Positions 1 through 6,453 of a stretch of DNA of 10,141 bases are shown piece after piece. Both the position numbers and the translations under genes were made by a program. The stretch comes from JALYUA01 sp038229875 (GTDB lineage: Bacteria; Acidobacteriota; Thermoanaerobaculia; UBA5066; Gp7-AA6). The first letter of the stretch is position 1. Each line of letters begins with the position of its first letter. The notes beneath the pieces are model-generated. The model saw nothing but the letters and a program-made list of their open reading frames with translations, ran no database searches and was not told the DNA's origin. The stretch is taken from assembly GCA_038229875.1 (NCBI GenBank), contig JBBROA010000133.1:1-10141 (forward strand), given 5' to 3'.

Positions 1-2013
1 GAGTCCGATGCCGTAGTCGTTCCAGCGCTGCCAGAGCTTGTCCGGATTGCCGCGTTTCGGTGCGGCGGCGGACGTCGCCGAAGTGTCCGCCGCACCGACT
101 GGGAGGCGCACGGTGTCGCTCGCGAGAGTCGTGACCGGGAGCGAGGGCTGCGCGGCACCGAGCGAGAAGGTCGTGTAGTCGCGGCTGAACTTCCGGTACT
201 GCGCGGCCGCCGTGAGCTCGATGGATCCCTTCGCGTCGGCGGGCACCCGGATCCGGTAGTGCACGACGCGCGCGGCGCCCGGTCCGATGCCGTTGTTGTA
301 GAGGCTCACGTGGATATCCTCGGGCTGCCGGCGGTCCATGTGGCCGCCCTCGTGGTCGATTACGATCTGGGAGAGGCGGTCCGCCGCCGGATCGAGCCGG
401 CCCGACGCGTCGAGGACGCCGCTTCGAAAGAAGGATCCGCCGGCGGATCTACCTTCGAGAGAGACCCACGTCTCGTTCGAATCCGCGGTTCCGTTCGTGT
501 AGGGATGCCCGACGCCGCGAGTGCGGACGACCGCCTCCAGCTCCAGCGTCTCGCCGGGCTGCACGCGGACGGGGTCGGCGCCGAGGACGAGCCTCTCGTC
601 CCCGCGCCGGATCGCGAAGAGATCGATGGTCAGCACTTTGTTCTGTAGGAAGTCCCGAGTGCGCTTCTCCGTTTCGCGGTCGCCGCGTATGAACGGAAGT
701 GCGGTGTTCGCCGCCGGAAACAGGTGGTCGTGGAGATCGCCCTTCCGGTTCCCGAACTCGTCGGACCGATACGGAGGCAGGTGACAGTCGCGGCAGGCCT
801 TCGGCGCCGGCGGGTCGTAGAAGGACCGGACCGCCCGTCCCGAAACTCCCGAGTCGTACCAGGTGTCGTAGTGGTTCTGCCCGCGCATCCAGCGGTAGGA
901 ATTCAGCGCCGGGATGAGCGCGACCTTGTGACACGCCGCGCAGAATTCGGGCGTTCGCATCACGGGCTTTAAGAAGGTCTTCCGGTGGAGCGACGGCTCC
1001 ATCCGGATCAGCAGCCGGTTCACCGCCCTCAATGTCTTGTTGTTCGAGAACGCAAACGGATACTGCTTCGATTCTTCGATCACGTACGAACCGTTGCCGC
1101 GGACGTCCTTCACTTCGGTGATGGAGTGGCAGGACATGCAGGTCAGCCCCTGCTGTCCCTCCCACGAGTCGTAAGAGAACTTCGCCTGCGTCGCTGCGCC
1201 CATCTGGCCAGTGAAGAGCACCACCGGGTCATGACACCCCGAGCACCACTTCGTGCGCTCGCGTCCGACGCGATCGGCCATGAGCTCGACGCTCTTCCGA
1301 TAGAACGGGTTGTTGAACGACGAGAACCGGTGCGCCGAGCGCTCCCACTGATGAAACGAATCCGGGTGGCAGGACTGGCAATAGTCGTTTGCGGCGAGCT
1401 TTTTTCCGTCGAGCAGCCCCTGATCGAACGTCTCGGAGGACGCAGGGAAAAAGACCGTGTCTCCGTCTCGATTGACGATCCGCTTCGGAGGCTTCTCGAG
1501 ATGCGCCACGACCGCCATGGCGCCGAGGAAGACGGCCACGGCGCCGCCCCACGCGAAGAGCCTCGCAAACTGCAGCTTGTGGACCGCGGCGCGCCGGTGG
1601 AAGATGAACGCGATCAGCGCAAGCGGCACCGACAGGATGTGCGCGAGCCAGACCGGCCGGTTGGTGAGCGTGGCTCCGTCGAACGTCATGAACGTCCCCG
1701 ATGCCACGCAAATCGTCGCGAGCGCGAAGATCGAGAGCCCCGCGTACTTCGCGCGCTTGTTCCACATCCGGATCATGCGGCGCGCGTGCGTCACCGCGAA
1801 GACGAAGAACGGGATGGCCACGAGCACCCCGAGCGCCAGATGGAGCAGCAGCATCGCGTAGAAAAACGAGGTGTCGCGGGTGAACGCGAAGAGGTAGATC
1901 GCGTTGGCGGCGATCAGCCCGAGCGGAATCAGGAGGAGGCGATAGAGCCGCCTCTGCCAGGGACGCAGAACGCCCGAGGGCTTCTGAACGGGAACGGGAT
2001 TTCCTTCCGCCAT
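1..2013 (-). CDS. Membrane-anchored multiheme c-type cytochrome (cytochrome c554-like), 3' end beyond window
   Basis: The gene reads from ATG at 2013 down to base 1 without a stop: 671 residues, C-terminus missing. An in-frame TAA lies five codons upstream (2026-2028), so the start is well bounded, although no Shine-Dalgarno is visible. Five hydrophobic segments lie near residues 24-44, 52-74, 90-110, 121-139 and 151-171. Arg/Lys-rich loops after segments 2 and 4 put the N-terminus in the cytoplasm and everything after residue ~172 in the periplasm. Five CxxCH haem-c sites follow: CQSCH (212), CSGCH (257), CMSCH (292), CAACH (358) and CRDCH (407). The first is followed by FHQWERSAH, a spacing typical of cytochrome c554-type proteins. 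Residues ~440-640 look like a beta-rich domain. The likely role is electron transfer between the quinone pool and periplasmic acceptors; the partner is unknown. From memory of the family, TPR repeats often follow this domain and may lie beyond the edge. Confidence 0.88.
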   Translation of the reverse strand, partial: MAEGNPVPVQKPSGVLRPWQRRLYRLLLIPLGLIAANAIYLFAFTRDTSFFYAMLLLHLALGVLVAIPFFVFAVTHARRMIRMWNKRAKYAGLSIFALATICVASGTFMTFDGATLTNRPVWLAHILSVPLALIAFIFHRRAAVHKLQFARLFAWGGAVAVFLGAMAVVAHLEKPPKRIVNRDGDTVFFPASSETFDQGLLDGKKLAANDYCQSCHPDSFHQWERSAHRFSSFNNPFYRKSVELMADRVGRERTKWCSGCHDPVVLFTGQMGAATQAKFSYDSWEGQQGLTCMSCHSITEVKDVRGNGSYVIEESKQYPFAFSNNKTLRAVNRLLIRMEPSLHRKTFLKPVMRTPEFCAACHKVALIPALNSYRWMRGQNHYDTWYDSGVSGRAVRSFYDPPAPKACRDCHLPPYRSDEFGNRKGDLHDHLFPAANTALPFIRGDRETEKRTRDFLQNKVLTIDLFAIRRGDERLVLGADPVRVQPGETLELEAVVRTRGVGHPYTNGTADSNETWVSLEGRSAGGSFFRSGVLDASGRLDPAADRLSQIVIDHEGGHMDRRQPEDIHVSLYNNGIGPGAARVVHYRIRVPADAKGSIELTAAAQYRKFSRDYTTFSLGAAQPSLPVTTLASDTVRLPVGAADTSATSAAAPKRGNPDKLWQRWNDYGIGL

Positions 2014-2022
2014 CAGGCGGGG

Positions 2023-2028
2023 ATTTTA
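2023..2028 (-). promoter_or_regulatory. Possible -10 element just upstream of the cytochrome start
   Basis: Read on the minus strand the hexamer is TAAAAT, five of six matches to TATAAT and conspicuous in this GC-rich DNA. It ends nine bases before the cytochrome ATG, so transcription from it would start within about three bases of the start codon, giving a nearly leaderless mRNA. That would explain the missing Shine-Dalgarno. No good -35 hexamer is present at 16-18 bases upstream. Confidence 0.25.
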
Positions 2029-2073
2029 TCGAAGCCGCCGCCGTTTCGGTGAGAGGACAATCGGGACGCGTAC

Positions 2074-2101
2074 GGGACCGCCCGGAAAGGCGGCAGGTCC
2101 C
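2074..2101 (-). terminator. Candidate hairpin terminator after the protease gene
   Basis: GGGACCGCC (2074-2082) can pair with GGC (2092-2094) plus GGTCCC (2096-2101), with A2095 bulged, giving nine base pairs and a nine-base loop. It lies about 30 bases downstream of the protease stop codon and before the cytochrome gene. No T-run follows on the minus strand, so it is at best a weak or Rho-assisted terminator. It may be only a chance GC-rich hairpin. Confidence 0.3.
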
Positions 2102-2131
2102 CGCTCGAGAACCCGCGGCGCGGACCGCGAG

Positions 2132-4222
2132 TTAGAACGCGTTGGTGTCGGCCTGGCTGACCTGCGTGCCCTGCGGGCTGAAGTACGTCTTCTGGTTGCC
2201 GGTGAACGTGTCGAGGACGGTCACCGTGTACTGGACGTCCGTCAGCGCGCCGTAGAACACCCAGAACTTTCCGTTGAGCGGCCGCCCGTCCACCACCTTC
2301 AACACGAGCTCGATGTTGTTGGCGCTGAAGAACCAGAAATAACCGGTGTCGGCGGTCAGGGGAACCGCGTTGCCCTGTCCGCTCGTGCCCTGCGAGGGCA
2401 CCTGCCAGGCGAGGTTCACCTGGAAGCGGCTCGCGTTCAGGCAGAGGGTCGAGGGCCCGGGGGCGCACGGAGCGAGCGCGTTGACGAGCTGGATCGCGAA
2501 GTTGCGGATGCGTCCGGTCGTCCCTGTGACGAGGTCTTCGACGCGAAGCGTCCAGACACCGTTTCCCGGCTTTCCGTTGAAGCGGTCGAGCGATTGCGCC
2601 GCGGCGTCGGTCTTGCCGTAGAACGCGTTGATCGGGTGCTGGCTCGTTCCCGTCTGGTCGGAGAGGAGGACGACGGTGCCGTCCGGCCCCGTCAGGGTGA
2701 CGCGCAGCTGTTGAGGGGCATCGTGGTCGATTTCCACCCACGCCTGCACGGTGCCGAGCGTCCCCGTGAACCCCGACGTCGTGACGGTGGCCGTCGCGGA
2801 CCCCGTGCCATCGGGAATCGAGACGACAGGCCCCGAATAGGTCGAAACTTTCGCCACCGCCTGCTGGACCGCGGCGAGAACGTCCACCCGCGGGGTGACG
2901 ATCCCGTTGCGGGTGTCGGTGACCGGTTTCCCGGTCGCCCTCAGAAGGCTCACGAGTCCGGCGGGTCCCAGGTCCGGCCGCGCCTGGTGCAGCACGGCGA
3001 TCGCGCCCGCAAACGCGGGAGTCGAGGCGGAGGTGCCAGCGAAGTTCGCGTCGAAGCCGCCGCCCTTCGTGACGACGTTCCAGAACGCGCCGGGCGCGAG
3101 GATAGACAGATTGGTGTTGGAGTCTGAAAAGCAGACGACCTGGTCCGGCGAGACCGGGGAGTCGGTGCATCCGTCCGGATCGGACCATCGAACCCGGGAG
3201 AAGGCGCCCGAGTACACCGCCCCGACGGAGGTCGCGGAAGTGACGCACGCGGGCTGTGCGATCTGGTTGGAACGCGCTCCGTTCCCGGAGGCAGCCGCGA
3301 CGACGATGCCCGCGGCCTTCGCGTTGTCGAACGCGGCGGCATAGTCGGGGTTGTCCGAGTCGCAGAAGCCGTGGTCCAGTGTGTCGTCGTACTCGCCGCC
3401 GAGGCTCAGGTTGATGGCGATGATTCCGAAGCGCGCCTGGTTCGTGATCGCGTAGTTGATTCCGGCGAGGATGTCCGAGTCGTTTGCCTCGGCGCACGCA
3501 CCCTTCGAGGAGAAGACCTTGATCGCGACGATCTTCGCGCCGGGAGCGACCCCGGTGGAACCCGCGGCGATCGCAGAGACCGACGTCCCGTGCCCCTCGC
3601 AGTCGGCGGGGTCCGAGTCCCCGTCCGCGAAATCCGTCCCGCCGATCACCTTCGCGTTGGGAAAGCTGCCGCCTCCGAGCTCGCTGACGGTGTAGTCGAC
3701 ACCGGTGTCGATTATGGCGATCGACGCGCCCGCGCCCGAGAAACCGAGCGCGTTTGCGGAGTTGCTGCGGATCAGAACCTGCGCATCCTGGGGCGAGCTC
3801 TGGAGCGCGCGCTTCTTCCCGTCTAAGGTGACCCACGCGACGTCCGGGCGGCGGGAGAGCGCGACGATTCCTTCGCGCGACGCCGTTCCCGAGATGAGCG
3901 AAAAGCTCTCGTAGAAATGACGCGGGGCAAACTGCTCCCTCGGCATCTGGTCGACCAGCGTCTGCTGCGCCTCGATGCGCCGGATCTGGCGGCCCTTTTC
4001 TCCCGCGGGGTCGGGCCGCAGGAGAAGCTCGCGGCCGGTCGGTGTTCCGTCGCGCAGGCCGACGATCACGGGGAGGGGCTCGGAGGTGCGGGAGAGCTGC
4101 TGAAGGAGCCTGGGGGTCGCGGCGGGGGCGTCCGCGGCCGTGACCCTGACCGTGGAGAGGCCGAACCCGTGCTGCGCGAGCAGGAACAGGACGACCGCTG
4201 GCATGGTGGAAAGGGCGCGCAT
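2132..4222 (-). CDS. Secreted S8 (subtilisin-family) serine protease with P domain and C-terminal FWVF-type domain
   Basis: This is a 696-residue exported endopeptidase. The short N-terminus and hydrophobic stretch (residues ~7-22) form a signal peptide. Residues ~45-135 look like an inhibitor-I9-type propeptide. The peptidase_S8 domain spans ~160-455 with the full catalytic set: Asp172 (IIDTGVD), His211 (EGHGTS), oxyanion Asn314 (ASGNGA) and Ser398 (GTSAST). Residues ~463-580 match a proprotein-convertase P domain, including GVWTLRVEDLVTGTTGRI. The last ~110 residues contain a DTGYFWFF segment, an FWVFYGALTDV segment and an end at DTNAF. I recall this as a domain common on acidobacterial exported proteins, probably beta-rich; its function is unknown. 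Eight cysteines (208, 243, 287, 326, 352, 364, 586, 594) outside the signal peptide suggest disulphides. The ATG has a strong GGAGGGG Shine-Dalgarno. The cytochrome gene follows 118 bp downstream on the same strand. Confidence 0.93.
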   Translation of the reverse strand: MRALSTMPAVVLFLLAQHGFGLSTVRVTAADAPAATPRLLQQLSRTSEPLPVIVGLRDGTPTGRELLLRPDPAGEKGRQIRRIEAQQTLVDQMPREQFAPRHFYESFSLISGTASREGIVALSRRPDVAWVTLDGKKRALQSSPQDAQVLIRSNSANALGFSGAGASIAIIDTGVDYTVSELGGGSFPNAKVIGGTDFADGDSDPADCEGHGTSVSAIAAGSTGVAPGAKIVAIKVFSSKGACAEANDSDILAGINYAITNQARFGIIAINLSLGGEYDDTLDHGFCDSDNPDYAAAFDNAKAAGIVVAAASGNGARSNQIAQPACVTSATSVGAVYSGAFSRVRWSDPDGCTDSPVSPDQVVCFSDSNTNLSILAPGAFWNVVTKGGGFDANFAGTSASTPAFAGAIAVLHQARPDLGPAGLVSLLRATGKPVTDTRNGIVTPRVDVLAAVQQAVAKVSTYSGPVVSIPDGTGSATATVTTSGFTGTLGTVQAWVEIDHDAPQQLRVTLTGPDGTVVLLSDQTGTSQHPINAFYGKTDAAAQSLDRFNGKPGNGVWTLRVEDLVTGTTGRIRNFAIQLVNALAPCAPGPSTLCLNASRFQVNLAWQVPSQGTSGQGNAVPLTADTGYFWFFSANNIELVLKVVDGRPLNGKFWVFYGALTDVQYTVTVLDTFTGNQKTYFSPQGTQVSQADTNAF

Positions 4223-4226
4223 GAAT

Positions 4227-4233
4227 CCCCTCC
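4227..4233 (-). promoter_or_regulatory. Ribosome binding site of the protease gene
   Basis: On the minus strand GGAGGGG sits four bases before the ATG at 4222, with the GGAGG core about six bases away. It is the clearest Shine-Dalgarno in the window. It fixes the protease start at the first methionine, ahead of the signal peptide, rather than at Met7. Confidence 0.75.
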
Positions 4234-4335
4234 GGAGTTGTGATCGACCCGTTTGTTCAGTCTAGAGGGGAAACAGATCGGAGGAGGGTGAATTCCACCC
4301 AAACGCCTCCGGCTGGTGGATCCGGGCTCCTGGGC

Positions 4336-4341
4336 TATCTT
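4336..4341 (+). promoter_or_regulatory. Possible -10 element for a leaderless lpxH transcript
   Basis: TATCTT ends six bases before the ATG at 4348, so transcription would begin at or next to the start codon. No Shine-Dalgarno precedes that ATG. The -35 position (around 4313-4318, CTGGTG) is a poor match, so this is suggestive only. Confidence 0.22.
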
Positions 4342-4347
4342 TCCCGC

Positions 4348-5058
4348 ATGCGCGCCGTGTTCGCTGACTGCCACGTGGGACGCCGTCCGGGCGACGAGGG
4401 TCCGTTCCTGGAGGCCCTGAAGACCGTGGCCGACCGCGGGGCGAAGGCGGTTTCGCTTCTGGGGGACATCTTCCACTTCTTCATCGCGCATCCAAAGTTC
4501 GAGACGGACGCGATCCGGCGGTTCCTCGACACCGTTGACCGGCTGGCCGCCCGGAACGTCCCCGTCACCTACGTCGAGGGCAACCGCGACTTCTTTCTGC
4601 GCCGCTCTTACGTCGAACACCACTTCCGGGAGGTGTGCGACGAGGAGACGTTCGAAGCCGGCGGCCGCAGGTTCCTGCTGACCCATGGCGACCTCTTGAA
4701 CGAAGCGGACCTGCCGTACCGGTTCTGGCGCGGGCTGTCCAAGAACCCGCTCGCCCGCGCGTCGCTCCACTTGATCCCGAAGGCGGCGGGCAATCGGCTC
4801 GTCTGGAAGACCGAAGCGCGCTTGTACCGGTCGAACTTCAAGCATAAGACGCGGCTTCCCGTCGAGATGATCCGGCAGTTCGCGGAACGGCGGTTCGCGC
4901 AGGGCGTCGACACGCTGCTCCTCGGCCACTTTCACAAATCCTGGGTCGAGGACACCGGCCACGGAGTGGTGGAGATCCTGCCGGCGTTCGTCGACGAGCA
5001 CCGCTGGATGGAAGTCGCGGAGGACGGCTCCACTTCGCTGGTCTCCCTCCCGGCTTGA
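4348..5058 (+). CDS. lpxH: UDP-2,3-diacylglucosamine diphosphatase, LpxH-like metallophosphoesterase
   Basis: The 236-residue product is close to the ~240 residues of E. coli LpxH. That enzyme hydrolyses UDP-2,3-diacylglucosamine to lipid X and UMP, the fourth step of lipid A synthesis, on the cytoplasmic side of the inner membrane. All calcineurin-like metal ligands are present at LpxH spacing: Asp7 and His9 (FADCHVG), Asp40 (LLGD), Asn79-Arg80 in GNRDFF, His113 (THGD), and His194/His196 (GHFH). The GNRDFF form, rather than generic GNHD, favours LpxH over other phosphoesterases. I chose ATG 4348 because the family begins immediately before the D-x-H motif. In-frame GTGs at 4240 and 4288 would add a low-complexity, non-conserved leader and have Shine-Dalgarno spacings that are too short. 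aroA follows 34 bp downstream. A related phosphoesterase of different substrate remains possible. Confidence 0.75.
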   Translation: MRAVFADCHVGRRPGDEGPFLEALKTVADRGAKAVSLLGDIFHFFIAHPKFETDAIRRFLDTVDRLAARNVPVTYVEGNRDFFLRRSYVEHHFREVCDEETFEAGGRRFLLTHGDLLNEADLPYRFWRGLSKNPLARASLHLIPKAAGNRLVWKTEARLYRSNFKHKTRLPVEMIRQFAERRFAQGVDTLLLGHFHKSWVEDTGHGVVEILPAFVDEHRWMEVAEDGSTSLVSLPA

Positions 5059-5062
5059 CGGC

Positions 5063-5092
5063 AAGGAGCGCGGCCCCGCGCGCCGGTCGCGC
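5063..5092 (+). promoter_or_regulatory. aroA ribosome site separated from the start by a small hairpin
   Basis: AAGGAG (5063-5068) lies 24 bases before the aroA ATG, too far for direct use. Between them, GCGCG (5068-5072) can pair with CGCGC (5077-5081) around a GCCC loop. Folding would leave about 11 bases between the Shine-Dalgarno and the ATG. No other in-frame ATG, GTG or TTG codon lies between the lpxH stop and 5093, so the start stands regardless. Confidence 0.35.
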
Positions 5093-6373
5093 ATGACCGC
5101 CTTTCTCGCGTTCCCTCCCGCACGCGAGCTGCGCGGCGTCCTCCGCGTGCCCGCGTCGAAGAGCGCGACGAACCGCGCCCTCCTCCTCGCCGCGCTTTCC
5201 GACACGCCCGTCCGGGTCGAGAGTCCGCTCGAGTCTGAGGACACGCGCGCCCTCCTTGCGTGCCTCGCCGCGCTGGGAGCCCGGATCGAGAAACAGGGCG
5301 ACTCCCTGTTGCTGTGCGGTCCTCTGCACGGAGGTTCGGAAGAGAGGGTCCTGGACGCCGCGGACTCCGGGACCGCCGCGCGCTTTCTGATCGCGGTCTG
5401 CGCCGCGACTGAAGGGCGCTTTCGCCTCGTCGGCTCCCCGAGGCTCTCGGAGCGCCCGATGGGGGAGCTCGTCACCGCGCTGCGATCGCTCGGAGCGGAC
5501 ATCCGGGAGGAAGGCGCGCCCGGCTGCCTGCCCGTAGTCGTTCGCGGAAGCCCGGGTTTCATCGAGGGCGGCGCGGCCGCGGTGGACGCCTCGCGCTCGA
5601 GCCAGTTTCTCTCCGCGCTCCTCCTGGCCGGAGCGGCGGCCGGGTCGATCGAGGTTTCCGCCTCGGGCTCCGTCGCGTCGCTTCCCTATGTGACGCTCAC
5701 GATCGAGGCGCTGCGCGCGTTCGGCCACGACGTCGAGGGGTCGGGACCGTGGCGCGTCCGGCGCGGGGAGCGCTCTCCCCACTCGTACACCACACCGGGC
5801 GATTTCTCCTCGGCCGTGCCCCTGCTGTCAGGGGTGGGGATCTGCGGGGGCGAGGTCTCTCTGACCGGACTGCGCTGGCCCTCGCCCGAGGCGGACGCAC
5901 TCGCGATCCCGGTGCTCGCGGGGATGGGCGTCCAGATCGAGACCCGGGGAAACGAGATCCGCGCGCGCGCCGGGCGGGGCGGTCTCCGTTCTGTCTCAGC
6001 GCTCGCGACCGACTTTCCGGACGCGGTTCCGGCGCTTGCGGCCGCCGCGGCGTTCGCGCGGGGCCGGACGAGATTCCATGGAATCGCTCACCTCCGGTGG
6101 AAGGAGAGCGATCGCCTCGCGGCGCTGTCGACGCTCCTCGCCCGCGCCGGGGCGGCGGCCGTCGCGGATGAAGACGGGCTCTCGATCGATGGCGGCGGAC
6201 TCTCCGCAGTGGGCGATTTCGTCGTTCTACCCACCGCCCGCGACCACCGGATCGCGATGGCGGCCGCCCTCCTCTCGCTCGCCCGCCCGCGCGCGCTGAT
6301 CGAGAATCCGGACTGCGTCTCCAAGTCTTACCCCGGATTCTTCCGCGACCTGGAAGCGCTCTGCCGCCGCTGA
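5093..6373 (+). CDS. aroA: 3-phosphoshikimate 1-carboxyvinyltransferase (EPSP synthase)
   Basis: This cytoplasmic enzyme joins shikimate-3-phosphate and phosphoenolpyruvate to give EPSP, the sixth step of the shikimate pathway. At 426 residues it is full length (E. coli AroA has 427). Conserved blocks run in order: ASKSATNR with Lys23 and Arg28 for substrate binding; DSGTAARF (91-98), the PEP loop, with Gly93 and Arg97; SERPM (119-123); SRSSQF (167-172) for shikimate-3-phosphate; TDFPD with catalytic Asp310; LRWKESDR with Glu338; DHRIAMA (384-390); and CVSKSYP with Lys411. The PEP loop keeps the Gly equivalent to E. coli Gly96, but has Asp-Ser where E. coli has Asn-Ala; I do not predict glyphosate behaviour from this. 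It starts 34 bp after lpxH and is probably co-transcribed with it, although the two pathways are unrelated. Confidence 0.96.
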   Translation: MTAFLAFPPARELRGVLRVPASKSATNRALLLAALSDTPVRVESPLESEDTRALLACLAALGARIEKQGDSLLLCGPLHGGSEERVLDAADSGTAARFLIAVCAATEGRFRLVGSPRLSERPMGELVTALRSLGADIREEGAPGCLPVVVRGSPGFIEGGAAAVDASRSSQFLSALLLAGAAAGSIEVSASGSVASLPYVTLTIEALRAFGHDVEGSGPWRVRRGERSPHSYTTPGDFSSAVPLLSGVGICGGEVSLTGLRWPSPEADALAIPVLAGMGVQIETRGNEIRARAGRGGLRSVSALATDFPDAVPALAAAAAFARGRTRFHGIAHLRWKESDRLAALSTLLARAGAAAVADEDGLSIDGGGLSAVGDFVVLPTARDHRIAMAAALLSLARPRALIENPDCVSKSYPGFFRDLEALCRR

Positions 6374-6453
6374 AACGCGAAGGATATTCCGCTCTCTTCA
6401 TCCCCGGCGCTCCGCCTCGCGACAATCTGGAGTGTCCGTGTACGGGAGAAGAG
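6374..6453 (+). other. Short gap between aroA and the regulator gene
   Basis: These 80 bases hold no gene. GATATT (about 6382) and GACAAT (6421-6426) are weak -10 candidates, without matching -35 sequences. A four-base-pair GGCG/CGCC hairpin near 6409-6419 is too small and lacks a T-run, so no terminator can be called after aroA. I saw no sigma-54 (GG-N10-GC type) promoter. Confidence 0.3.
6444..6449 (+). promoter_or_regulatory. Ribosome binding site of the large regulator gene
   Basis: GGGAGA precedes the ATG at 6454 with a four-base gap, a usable Shine-Dalgarno. It supports this ATG as the start of the long reading frame. Confidence 0.55.

Larger units (their letters stand above)
4223..4347. 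promoter_or_regulatory. Divergent intergenic region between protease and lpxH
   Basis: This 125-bp gap separates genes transcribed away from each other, so it should hold promoters for both. It is visibly more AT-rich around 4238-4300 than the flanking coding DNA. On the minus strand TAGACT near 4258-4263 is a weak -10 candidate for the protease. On the plus strand TTGTGA (4238-4243) and TCTAGA (4261-4266) are 17 bases apart, a poor but possible promoter. A GGAGGAGG run at 4280-4287 directly abuts a GTG in the lpxH frame, too close to be a normal ribosome site. No operator-like palindrome was convincing. Confidence 0.4.

Noticed and set aside
434..449. A perfect 16-base palindrome (GATCCGCC/GGCGGATC) inside the cytochrome gene
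   Set aside because: It encodes ordinary residues in the beta-rich domain and lies far from any start. It has no second copy that I noticed, so chance in GC-rich coding sequence is the simplest explanation.
985..2052. A 355-codon plus-strand frame opposite the cytochrome gene
   Set aside because: Its Arg/His/Glu-rich translation has no recognisable domain, and it lies wholly antisense to the five CxxCH motifs and membrane helices of the real gene.
2013..3836. A 600-codon open frame overlapping the protease on the same strand, rich in Arg, Gly and Ala
   Set aside because: It is an out-of-frame reading of the protease gene, low in complexity with no motif, whereas the protease frame has a full catalytic triad. 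Long spurious frames are expected at this GC content.
4240..4347. N-terminal extension of lpxH from GTG 4240 or GTG 4288
   Set aside because: The added residues are not like the family, which begins directly before the D-x-H motif, and both upstream Shine-Dalgarno sequences are too close to their GTG.
4066..5562. A 498-codon minus-strand frame across lpxH and part of aroA
   Set aside because: It runs antisense to two well-recognised genes and across the divergent promoter region, and has no motif of its own.
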